From contig JADDOH010010030.1 of assembly GCA_016648135.1 (NCBI GenBank), positions 1-64,000 of the forward strand: a DNA stretch of 64,000 nt, written 5' to 3'. This document shows, piece after piece, positions 11,919 to 22,329 of the stretch. The translations under genes were made by a program, and so were the position numbers. Each line of letters begins with the position of its first letter. Within the stretch, counting starts at the first letter, position 1. Origin of the DNA: Agrypnia vestita (Eukaryota; Arthropoda; Insecta; Trichoptera; Phryganeidae). Under the pieces are notes generated by a model. The model was not told the DNA's origin. It did not search any database and worked only from the letters and a program-made list of their open reading frames with translations.

Positions 11919-12338
11919 TTTTTACTCCCTTTCTTTTAACTCGTAGTGTCTGCTTGTCTGTCGAAAAAACTTTGGATCGATTTTTAACCCTTTTCTCGTG
12001 ATCCAATCGAGCTGAAACTTTGCTTAGTTTTGAAGAATTCTACATTACTTAAATCTGATTCTGACTATTTTAAATCATTTGACGCTGGAAATTCATAAGA
12101 TACAATATTGCTGATAATTGAATCTATCAAAATCTTGATTAAATTGACTGACAAATGCTTTTAGAATTTAATCTTCAAAGCGTGAAGTATCTTATCAAAG
12201 CTCGAAACATCTGACATTTTAGAAATATATTAAATTCCTATAAGTTTAGTGTTATGTTATACGTTTAAATTCGTCTTTAATTGTTGTTATATTTCACAAA
12301 GAAAGGGAGTATAATAAAAACTTGGTTTTTATGGGTTA
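11919..12338. mobile_element. ACTCCCTTTC repeat element, copy 1
   Basis: One end is TTTACTCCCTTTC followed by ACTCGTAGTGTCTGCTTG; the other is AAAGGGAGTATAATAAAAAC and TTGGTTTTTATGGGTTA. Four copies lie in the window (also 30178-30753, 44294-44609, 57073-57486), in both orientations. All share the internal block CTTTGGATCGATTTTTAACC followed by a GAGCTGAAACTTTGC stretch. The ends carry a short inverted ACTCCCTTTC. Class not assigned. Confidence 0.6.
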
Positions 12339-12576
12339 GTTTTTTTAATTAAAGTGTCATTGTGTGAAGTAGACAACGTTGTGTTTTATTCATAGTCGAT
12401 TTACAATAATGCACAAACCGGAGCTGTTTTCCCGCGAAGCCACGAACCGGTTCGTTCCGAGACCCGCGCGCATCCCTGCTTACTGCTCGGAGGTCACAAT
12501 GCGCTCGTACGAGTGCGCGCTTTTTGTCGTCAATGCCATCGCGAATCGATATCTGGTGATCGATCCCATTTAGCAC

Positions 12577-12620
12577 TGACGTCACGTACGGGGCGCGCAG
12601 CTTGAATTTGATTGGCCAAT
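12577..12620. promoter_or_regulatory. CRE palindrome and CCAAT palindrome in a GC-rich island
   Basis: TGACGTCA (12577-12584), a full cAMP-response-element palindrome, lies 26 bases before ATTGGCCAAT (12611-12620), two back-to-back CCAAT boxes. They sit in a CpG-rich island (about 12410-12830) unlike the surrounding AT-rich DNA. This could be a promoter or enhancer; no initiator, exon or ORF of recognisable family follows. Confidence 0.3.
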
Positions 12621-12940
12621 AGAATGCCGCAGTCCGGTCACGCGCTGGCTCCCGTTCGACTGTTCTAGAAATCCAGCGTTCTTCGAAAAAACGGAGGCTC
12701 TTCGAATCTCGGTGGGGAGTACGGCATTCCTGGACCGCGACGATCTCTCAATGGAGGGTATTGTCCACTCCTAACTGGTCGACGGATAGCGGAAATCCAA
12801 CTCATTGTGCGGTTCTCCTGCCATCTTGGAGACATGTTTCTTTTTCTTCTCTGTTTGCCCTGTCATCTTTATTTACTGCGGCCCAGAAAAGCTCTACAGT
12901 AGACCGACCAAACCACTGTCTCGGGTTTTGCAGCCACGAT

Positions 12941-13419
12941 TAGGGAATGCAATCCCGATCCCGCGAGATCTCGAGGCATTTTACGAGATCAATCCCGAAC
13001 CGAAAAATCGGACGAGATTATCGGAACTGATCGGCATTTTGTATGTTTGATTGTGTATGTCTATACAGCTTTTAGTAAGTACTTAAAACTCATGTTCGTG
13101 TCACATTCAAATAATGAAAATTACTTTGAATAATATTTGCTGTATTTTATCAACCTAACATAGTAATAAAAACTAGGTACTACTAACTCTACTGCATTGA
13201 CTGATTGATGCTTGGAAAAACACCTAAAGCAGAAAAAATTGAAAGCGAAGATTAATAATGAATATTTTATTAAATACGCTGATGTAATAATGCAAGGCGT
13301 TGTCGTTAATTGCTATTCAGCTCTATAAACAAAAAAAACACTAAAGTACTCGGGATCCCGATCCGTAGGGATCCCGCAGGATTGAAAATTCTAATCCCGA
13401 CTCGGAATTGCATTCCCTA
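12941..13419. mobile_element. hAT-like MITE, family GAATGC copy 2
   Basis: The terminal inverted repeats are TAGGGAATGCAAT at the left and ATTGCATTCCCTA at the right. Flanking 8-mers GCCACGAT (12933-12940) and GCCATGAT (13420-13427) match at seven of eight positions. Length 479 bases, internally collinear with copy 1. The TAGGG...CCCTA ends and 8-bp duplication place it with hAT-type elements. Confidence 0.82.
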
Positions 13420-13427
13420 GCCATGAT

Positions 13428-15627
13428 ATTCTCCTTCTTCCGGGGCCCCGACTTCCGGCAATTTTCTTTACATATCTTTATTTTTCCTACAACATCTTCA
13501 TTCGTAACTCTGTCCTTCCAGCCTATTTTTAAGCATTCGTTTCAAATCGCCTTATCAATTCTTCCATTCCATAAAATAGTATCAAGATCCCGTAGCGTCC
13601 TCAGATACATACTTTATTTTGTACGAATTAAAAAGAATTTCACAAAAAAATCGCTCCTAATCTGAAATGAGGTGTTTCACCAATAAAGTAACTTATGTAA
13701 CAGATACGAAACTGTTAACCCCTTCCGTATACGAGGTTTAATAAAAAAATACGTATGATAATCGTTAACCCAAAAAATAAGATTTATTCATCATTATAAA
13801 TTGTATCCCCTTCAAAGTATTCCCCATCAGATATACCTAATACACTTATAACTAAGCTCAGGTTCAGCTTCAGGGATTCTGTCTTTATCTTCTCAACATT
13901 TGCAACACGTCATCTTTTCGTGGGTTTTTTTCGTCTTTGGGAATCGGAATAAGTCGTAGATGGCACGACGGTGGTGTTTTTGACCAGAAATTTTGAAAAC
14001 TTTTTTCAATTTTTTAAAGTAGACCACTGCTAACAACAAGCTACACTTTCATCCATTATTTTATTTTTTATTGATTTTTTTAAACTTTACTCAGTCAGGA
14101 ATTAGGAATACATGGCAAAACTATCCAGTCGTGGGATAATAAAACGAAGAAAAAGAAAAAGTTAGAGATGAAACGATGGGATGGTCTGGAATTATGAAGA
14201 GGAGATGATGAGAGGTTGTGTGATCCGAAAACAGAAATAAAGTATTTTAAGAAAGTAAAATAATTAAAATTGTAAAATAATTTGCAAGCGTACTCCAGTG
14301 TAGGTATATATTAAATAATTCGGATAAATATCATATTCATAGATTCATACACATTAAAAAATTATATTGCTCCATACTCGAATCAAAAATAAAATATATA
14401 AATCTCGCTTACCAGCGGCGACATCTATGCACTCTTTCTTGGTAATGAAAAAACTTTAAACCATAGATGGCGATAGCGTAGTTGTTCAAAATATGCAAAA
14501 TAAAATACATTAACAAAGTGCTAAATCACTAAAGCCATCTTTAATTTATATACATACATACATACTTTGCCATGTAAGTAGCTTCGTCTCTGTGAGACAT
14601 CTTTAATTTAAGTATCTTAACTAAAAGTTAAACATATTTTTCTGTATTTTAAACTAGGCTTGTCCTAATAAAATTATTGGATACGACAAAAAAATAGTTA
14701 TAACATTCATATCATACTCTCCTCAACGTTGCATTACAGGTCAGAAACCCTGTGGAAACCCGATAAAGACATTCATACATGCTTTCACATATATAAATAG
14801 CTTCGTGTTTTGAGACATCTATAATCTATCTTAATTAAGTAAAGCTTCCTTGAACGCTGTCGCCATAACACCAACTTTGTCACACAGTGTCTACTGTAAA
14901 TGGGCATTAACTCGCGTGGGGCTATCGACCAAGCGAGACAAAGCTCTTTCATTGGCCGATGATTGCAGCAGAGGACAGTCGCACCGCAGAGGCGTCTCGT
15001 GTCCCAGTCGTGAATCTATCTTTTTTATTTTTCGAAAAAATATGTGTAAATCGTTTTCTTTTACAAGCTCATTGTATTTTGTAAATAATAGTTTCGTCTG
15101 TCATCGTGTTCGTGCCTGGCGTGATTTGTTTGTGTAGATAAATTAGAAAAAAACGTTAGAGGCAATACAATGGAGTAAAGTGTCGACGAATTGGAAACTG
15201 CAATTATATTATGATTGATGGGTTTGGCGTTAAAATTGTAGAGATTTTTTATTATGATTATTAAATTAGGAAGAAATATTAACTTTGCTTTTTCTATGTG
15301 AATTTAATAATAATTTTTTAATATTTTTATATATATGTTCTGAGAAGATACATATAAAAATATCGTTAAAAATGTATACTGGTGTATAAAAAGAGTTTTA
15401 AAACATTTAACATTGATTTTCAGGCGTATTCTAGCGTATATGTTAAATAATTTGGAAGAATATCATGTATGCTTAAAAAGAATAGTGGTTAACACTTCAC
15501 ATTAAAAATATAGAGGTTTCATTACCAGCTGCGAAATGTATGCATACTCTTTCATGAGAAGGACTACAGATGTCTCTAGCATATTCCCTTCAAATATATG
15601 GAAGGTTTCAATTCGCAACATATTATA
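13428..15627. other. AT-rich sequence with short repeat fragments
   Basis: No exon recognised. Two short - strand fragments related to the 54-kb LINE 3' flank (GTCTCTGTGAGACATCT at about 14586-14602 and GTTTTGAGACATCTATAATC at about 14797-14816) are visible. A moderately GC-rich patch at 14860-15010 has no identifiable product. Confidence 0.35.
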
Positions 15628-15908
15628 CAGGGTGTACCAGAGCTAGCAGCAAAAACTTGGCTGGTAGATTCCTGCCTATGTTATGAGTCTAAAATATTCA
15701 AGCAACCAGATATGGAGATATACAATAGCAAAGTTTATGGAGATACGCAATAACAAAGTTTGCATTTTTTTTCAATATTTCTATTCTTATATCGATTATG
15801 AAAAAATTATTCGATTTATTACAAGTCGAATTAAATGACAAAAACCTTGCAAAAATTTTAAAAAGTTTTTTTTAATGATAATGGTAATGATAGTTCAACA
15901 TTTCAAAT
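15628..15908. mobile_element. Snap-back element, left arm and centre (copy 2)
   Basis: Starts CAGGGTGTACCAGAGC after TA and continues with GATTCCTGCC, a diverged GTCTAAAATATTCAAGCAAC, TATCGATTATGAAAAA and AATGACAAAAACCTTG. It stops shortly after the centre, so the right arm is largely missing. Followed by a fragment of LINE family B tail (AAGCGCCCTTGAGGTGAGAG at 15942-15961). Confidence 0.6.
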
Positions 15909-16004
15909 ATTTAATTAATTTTAATATGGGAAGCGCCCTTGAGGTGAGAGTACACACGAAAACGGGCTGTATTAATTGTCATTGATTAATTAATTGTCTT
16001 ACTG

Positions 16005-16068
16005 CTAGGCCCTGCGGGCGGCTATTGTAGCCGCTGCGCGGCCAATTGTGTTTGCTGTGCAGCATTAG
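16005..16068 (+). repeat. GC-rich hairpin repeat, copy 1
   Basis: Contains CTGCTAGGCCCTGCGGGCGG followed by the hairpin GCGGCTATTGTAGCCGC (16018-16034). A diverged copy is at 24543-24655. Both copies are followed within about 100-500 bases by GGAGACAG...GTTGGTTAGCGTAATTAATA (16172-16205 and 25058-25098), so the unit may be longer than the hairpin alone. Confidence 0.5.
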
Positions 16069-16301
16069 CAGCGTTATTATCTGCATGCATGTATTATTAA
16101 AAAATCCATACTTCTCGCTACTTTATACGATTTCGCCATTTGTTTTTGTTTAACTGGCAACAGAAATTATCCGGAGACAGGCGACGTTGGTTAGCGTAAT
16201 TAATATATAGATATTATCTTATCCTTCGAGTCCTGTCACTGGATAGTGGCGTCCCGCCTTCCCGCTTCCCGGCCGCATGTGACGTCCTTGTGCGTGTCAC
16301 A

Positions 16302-16361
16302 ATGTGTCCGATTGTCCTGTTTTTTGTGATCGGAAATGCTGGAGCCGGCCTTTATCTGCCG
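16302..16361 (+). CDS. Possible first coding exon with a signal-peptide-like start
   Basis: An ATG in good context (CACAATGT) starts 20 codons, MCPIVLFFVIGNAGAGLYLP, followed directly by GTACGTAAT, a usable 5' splice site, in phase 0. The peptide is hydrophobic with small residues near its end, as in a secretory signal. The region just upstream is unusually GC-rich and contains TGACGTCC. No downstream exon was identified, so this may be chance. The coding exon itself is not in a known repeat, although sequence about 100 bases upstream matches the repeat near 25080. Confidence 0.2.
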
Positions 16362-16514
16362 GTACGTAATATTCCTATCTCGCATCAACGACATGACACT
16401 TCAGAACCAGAGCCGAACTGTCACAATTGCATACCTAAACGAGAATTTCATTTTATTTTAATTCGGCGTTTATTGGACAAAAGACATTTAACTTCTTGAA
16501 ACATACCGACATTG

Positions 16515-16672
16515 AGATCCGAACACGGAATGCATGTTGGGTCAATATTCTTACTATTTTCAAAATAAGCTAAACGCTTGTACTATGAAAATAGGACTAA
16601 CATGCTGGTGTCCTGGAATGGAGCTCGGACCACCGACCACCAGATCGTTACACCATCAAGCTACTCAAATAA
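16515..16672 (-). mobile_element. tRNA-derived SINE, copy 2
   Basis: Reverse-strand copy of the SINE at 1506. On the - strand it begins AGTAGCTTGATGGTGTAACG, followed by a box-B-like GGTCCGAGCTCC, CATTCCAGGACACCAGCATG and CCTATTTTCATAGTACAAGC. The 3' body extends to GCATTCCGTGTTCGGATC, which is also present in copy 3. It sits directly beside the left end of the hAT MITE at 16696. Confidence 0.7.
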
Positions 16673-16695
16673 ATAAATTAATATAGGATAATATG

Positions 16696-17273
16696 TAGTG
16701 ATGCAACGAATACTACTTTCACGAATACGAATACGAATAATTCAACAAGGTAATTAATAATACACCACTGTTATTTTTTTAAAAGAGATTTAATAATTAA
16801 AATTTACCACCGGCAAATTTTTGTTCAAAAAGCACAACATTTCTTTTATGTGTTTATACATTCCCAGCGGTTGAAAATAAATATCACTTTTTGTACGCGT
16901 ACGAGAGATATTTAATTTGAAATTATTTTATAAGAGTCAACATTTTTACACACAACGGAAATAAAATGGAATGAACAATGCGAATTACTACATGAAATGA
17001 GCACTTAACCTTATTAATAACCCAACGAAACTAGATGAAAGAACTCATGTTATGCTGTGAAACAAGTAACAATTGACAACTTGAGAACTCAACAAATCCA
17101 TTCATTCAATGCAAGGGGAATCCCCGATAACAGAGTACGTAGGTGTGTTCGGATACACGGTGCACAGCCAAACCGTAATTTGCGTTGCGTTCAGTTATAA
17201 ATAGTTTGTTTTTAATATTCGTGATGATATTCGGCGAATACGAATATTCGTATTCGTACTCGTAGCATCACTA
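16696..17273. mobile_element. hAT-like MITE, family GTGATGC, perfect target duplication
   Basis: The left end is TAGTGATGCAACGAATAC; the right end, read inward, is TAGTGATGCTACGAGTACGA. The flanks are the identical 8-mer ATAATATG at 16688-16695 and 17274-17281, which fixes both boundaries (578 bp). Inside the right end lies one unit of the 29-bp motif that forms the array at 1-167. No transposase frame; an internal-deletion product mobilised by an unknown hAT enzyme. Confidence 0.9.
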
Positions 17274-17281
17274 ATAATATG

Positions 17282-18624
17282 TAACAAGCCTCTCGACCAC
17301 TACCTATCTCGCTAGATATATAGAAATACCCGTTTTTTTCTCCCAGGCGTGAACATTAAAACACCCTTTAATGATTATTTTCGTTAGTTCTGATATTATT
17401 TTTTAATGTAACGTTGTACTCCGCTCCTAATTTACCACACTTGAGCATCGCCTTACTTGCCTATGCCCGAGGGACGTCTCTGCTAATGCTTATGTCTAGG
17501 CCAATTCGGCCCTGTCCACAGCGCTGTATTGACTTACTCGCTGCCTCCTGTCAATACATATCACCTCCGTTTCATTAGTACGACTCAAGCGATCTGACGG
17601 GTACGCGCCGTACATGACACCTCGAGGAGTTGGATCTAAAGCGCGCCATCAACTCCGCACCCACGCCCACCTGCGGTGTAATTAGTGCTACTACCTCTGT
17701 CGCCCGTCAATCTGTCGTGTTCCCCATTCTTCCTGATAACACTGCAGACGAATAATCCGAACCAGCCGACTCGTCTGGTTATGGAAAGCTCAAAAATGTA
17801 TACGAATGTACATTTCAGTGGCACCTTTATTAAAAATTTTTGGTCACGGCACTTCTAGAATACACGTCAATGTATGCGAGAAAGAGACAAAGTTATATGG
17901 CCGCTTCACGCTAGACAGTAATGCAACAACGTTACACCGCGCACAGTGCATCGACTGTACACTGACAAATTTTCCCCCCGACATAAGTTATATTTTCAGT
18001 TCGTCAATTTTATTTGTTTATTTGATCTATCGAAGGATGAATGGATTTTATTATTTCCTTCCTCATGGATAATTTTATAATAACGGTCCGTGTATATATT
18101 GATGTACCTATTTTGATTAATGATTTGTATGCCGTTACTGTACAACTGTTAGGTGTTGAAAACTGATATTTCACCATGGTCCATATAAACATAATAACTA
18201 AGGATGCAATTACTGCTTCCCGACGTGTGTTTTTAGATTGATTAATTAATTTGATCATGTAGATTATTTAATTAACTACACGGACATAAATAAGTATATA
18301 TAAATATATATTTTTGAGTAGTATTGCAATGATCTTTCTATTTTAAAAATAAGGCAGATTATTAATTTATTCAATTTTTGTACACATAATATTTCAATAG
18401 ACGGTTTATTGCCAGTTGACAATTTCTTCCGACCAACCACACAATTTAGTAGAAAGAGGTGTAACCTCTTTGAGTAGAAAATGAAACGTATTTTCCGGTA
18501 TACAATGTTACAGTAGCAAAACTAGCTCCATGATACGAGACGAGTAGGAGATGGATTAGGACACGGAAGGGTTAAACTATGTTTTGGGAAAGGCAAAATT
18601 GCTTTTGAAGACAGTTATGATCTG
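17282..18624. other. Intervening sequence, nothing recognised
   Basis: No exon or element with resolved ends. The GC-richer patch at 17450-17780 holds short open frames on both strands with no family resemblance. Confidence 0.35.
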
Positions 18625-18627
18625 TGA

Positions 18628-19381
18628 AGGTACTGATACACATGCTTATTTTTGAGCATGCTCTTTAACACGCTCCAACAACTATACTCACTTGCTCGTT
18701 ATTTTTAAGCATGTTCATGAATGAGCATACACAAAGCTAACAATCAAACACACATGCTTATTACTGGCATGTTTTTGTCATAGAATAGAGACGCTCTTGT
18801 TCAAAACGGAAACTTTGCAAAATGAAATATGAAATTCACGTGAACCAATAAATCAAAACAGTTCCCTAGTTTTCATCCGCACATTTTTGATTTTAGTTTT
18901 TATATATTTTTTTTGTATAATTTAAATAATTCATGTCTTTTATTAAAGTTACATAAACATTATTTCTTTATCACCGCTATATTATTTTTATATAGCGGTG
19001 ACCGAGTATTCCACAGACATTCGTGATTCCTATAATAAGTCACGAAAAAAAAGTACCTAATATTTTGTCATCTCCCCAACGCATCATATTTGTTTCATCT
19101 GTCGCGGACTGAAAAGATCGCATCGATAATCGATACTAGCCACGAATGACATAAGCATGCTCATAAGTAAACCTATTCACACATGCTCAAAAGATATCCC
19201 TTCCACCCGCAAATCAAATGAGCATGCTCCAAATCATCCGTCGGTTGATTTTTGAGGATGCTAGTAATGAACATGCATTACTAGCAATGTGCGTACACAC
19301 ATGCTACTAAGTAGCAATAGCTCAAGAAGCTCAATACTACGCATGCTCACGTGCCACTAATGAGCATGTGTTTCAGTACCT
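18628..19381. mobile_element. PIF/Harbinger-like MITE, GAGCATGCTC family copy 1
   Basis: Ends AGGTACTGATACACATGC and, reading inward from the right, AGGTACTGAAACACATGC. The flanking trinucleotides are TGA and TAA, consistent with a mutated 3-bp TWA duplication. The element is full of short GCATGCTC/GAGCATGC palindromes near both ends. The middle (CCACAGACATTCGTGATTCC and neighbouring blocks) is shared, in inverted orientation, with the copy at 39554-40338. No transposase. Confidence 0.7.
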
Positions 19382-19384
19382 TAA

Positions 19385-22231
19385 TGATGTAATATCTGTG
19401 CATAATTTATTCAACAGCCTAGCCTATTGCACTTCGAATGCATTTTACCTTTAAATTCCTGTATTGGCATTTCATCTGATGTTTAACTTGTATTGGATAA
19501 TTCTTCCGTCAAAAGTCGTAAAGTGATTTAGTTCCGTTTTGTATTGTCATCCCTCAAAAAAGCCATCCCTGTGAATAGGGGTAATATAGCTGAATAGGTC
19601 TGTAAACTATACAACGGAAATGACATTGTACCTTATCTCCCCTGCAAAGAAAGGCCTGTGATGCGTCACTATCACCTCAAAGGCAATCAATACGCAACAA
19701 AAAATAAAGGTTTACCAGGTAAAGAGAAATGTCACCTCGCTCAGCTTTCGTCTGTGAATTCGTTTTGGAGTAAACGGATTTTGGAAGCTTATTCCTAAGC
19801 TCACAAATAAAGTTATTGTATTTAGAATATGGGAGGTTTAAAATAAATATAGCTATATTCCACTGATGTTTTTCTGAGATAAATACAGAAAATAATTTTC
19901 TCTGGAATCTATGGATCCTACGTCTTATTGGAAATAAGTTTTTAAAAACAATTGCCACCTCTGTTTTCAATTTATATACGTATATAAATAAATATTTAAC
20001 TTTTAAATATAGAAATCGCTACGTTTGCAATCAAATATTGCTTTTAGTATTTACATAGTTGGATGTTGCTGTCTTTGCTTTGATGTTTCAGTCTAAAATG
20101 GACATCAACCCTCGCTTTAGTACGAAGAGGACATTTTAGCACGTTACACATCCTTGGGGGTTGATTGGTATTGCTACCTTTGTTTTTAATGGTGATTTAG
20201 AAACGTGGTTTTGGAAGTGATAGAGCTATATTTCCTATAAAATCTATAATTCAGTACATTCTAATTAGTTATCCTCGGTGACTGCATTCCAAACATTTAA
20301 ATTATTTTTTTTGTATATGTTGCCTTTGCTTTTATATGCCCCTCATATGAGCTTTTTTCATCAGCTTATTTTGTTGTATGTTACCATTTACTACTTGAGG
20401 GTATCTACCCACCAATTTTTTCAGATTGAAATATCACTGATTAGTAAGTAGGTCATGAAATTGTGAGACAGAAAAGTTATACGAATATATATTTTTTTAA
20501 ATCTTTTAAAGCTTTTTTTTTTTAATCAGACCGTCAACCGATCGTTATTAACCCAGATAGATAATCTTCATAAAATCTTGAATTAAATATATGGAAAGAC
20601 ACAAAAATTGCTGCACTCACTCAAACAAATTATTGACTAATTAATTACCGATTTGTGTACCTCTTCTTTTATGTCTTTTTTGTCAAAACATATAAATGCT
20701 TTTAATTTACTAATTTAATGACACATATGAATTAATATCTAATTGTACAAGTATTTTGTAAACTATGCCTGTCTCAACACAGATTCTTCTAGTGAATTAG
20801 GCATAGTACAACCCAAATTCTATATATACTACGTGGGATTAAGAAAGAAATAAATATACATAATAAAATAAATCTTCGCATTTTATTGCAACTAACAACT
20901 TAACAGAATCTTCATAAAAAAAACTAAATAAAGATTGTCCAACGTCTTACATAAAATACCACCCAAATCATTTCTGCCAAAATCACATTGAGCGTGCATT
21001 TGGCCCCCTTGGGCTAATCAAGTGTCCGAAAAACGCGGCAATTTTTTTCTAAAGGCCAATTTGCGTCATCAATTTATTCGGCCGTTATTTGTTTTCTTGT
21101 TTACGTATTTTCATTGGAATTTTAAATTGCACGTCCGCCCGAAATATTGCCATCGCCTGGACATATTTTGGAGCCGCGAGCGCGCGTAACGACAAAGCTC
21201 CGATAATATTACTGTATTTACAAATTGCCTTTTGACATTTTTTCCTTCTTATTTTGAATTCGGGTCGTTCTCTTTCTCGCCGGCCAATGAGGCATGTTTC
21301 CAATATCAAATAGGTAACTTATTATTCTCTCCTGGAGTAGCGGGGATTAACAACCGTAGGAGTAAGTAATTAGATAAAAAAAAATAATGGACCAAATTTA
21401 TTTTCAACTTTTTGTTTAACATTATGTCCTGTTCCTGTTTATTAATATGTCACCGCCTATGTTTTTTGTTATATAAAAGTAAATTGGTATGATCCATATT
21501 ACATGCATATTTTTGATGTGTAACATGTTTACGCTCAGTTTATGGGAGTAATTTCGTGAATGCGACAACGAAAACGCATAACGGTAATTAGGAGTAAAGA
21601 AATATTCCGATTCCGAATTTATTAATTTTATCCGGCATTCTCAACTTCAACATTAGACGTCGGAAAAAATGTTAAATTCAATATGTTAGGGTTATGTTGA
21701 ATTTAAATTTCTAATATCTTTGGATAACTTTGCTTTAGAAAAAAAACTGTTTGGACTAAAATATTACCTACAGACATATATATTTTACTAATTCTGACAA
21801 AAAAAATTGGTTGTAAAAGAATTTTATCCTAAATGAAGCGATTTAGTAATGACTGTTAAAGAAAAATATATTAATAAAATCAGCTGCATATAATACTTCT
21901 CAAATGTAAAGCTGTTCTATGCGATATATATACACACGTATGTTTAATGGTACCTACCTATCATTCTGGTTCAAAACCAATTTGTTGGGTTTTTTCGATT
22001 TTAAGGTTTTCTCTGCGAATATGAATAAATAGATTATTTTGAAATTTTTAATATGTAACATCTTTACGCTTTACTGGTGTTTGATTATTTTATAGCAATA
22101 TTATTTCTACGAAATCAAAAATATGATAAATCTAAATTGAACCATTTATATGCTATTACCGCTGGTTTAGTACTCCTGGAATGAACCAACTCGTGTTATG
22201 ATTGGACGAGTAAACTCCTCAACTTCGTAAA
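19385..22231. other. Long AT-rich stretch, nothing recognised
   Basis: About 2.8 kb without a recognised exon, RNA gene or repeat with resolved ends. The 97-codon open frame on the - strand near 19677-19970 has no family resemblance and biased AT-rich codons, so it is not called. Confidence 0.4.
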
Positions 22232-22266
22232 TCAGTCAGACGAGAGTTTCTGTAGTGTGTGGTCGT
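22232..22266 (+). promoter_or_regulatory. Core promoter: perfect initiator plus DPE
   Basis: TCAGTC at 22232-22237 is a perfect insect initiator with +1 at 22234. GGTCGT lies at 22261-22266, exactly +28 to +33, and fits the downstream promoter element consensus RGWYV(T) at every position. The downstream sequence is CpG-rich for about 70 bases (GCACGCGCGCC). There is no TATA box at -30, as expected for DPE promoters. The transcript it would make is unknown: it could be an alternative start for a host gene on the + strand or the promoter of a decayed retroelement. Confidence 0.5.
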
Positions 22267-22329
22267 GCGTCACTCTATTGCACGCGCGCCTTCGTAAAAG
22301 CTATCGCGAACGAAGTTTGAAATGCAGAA

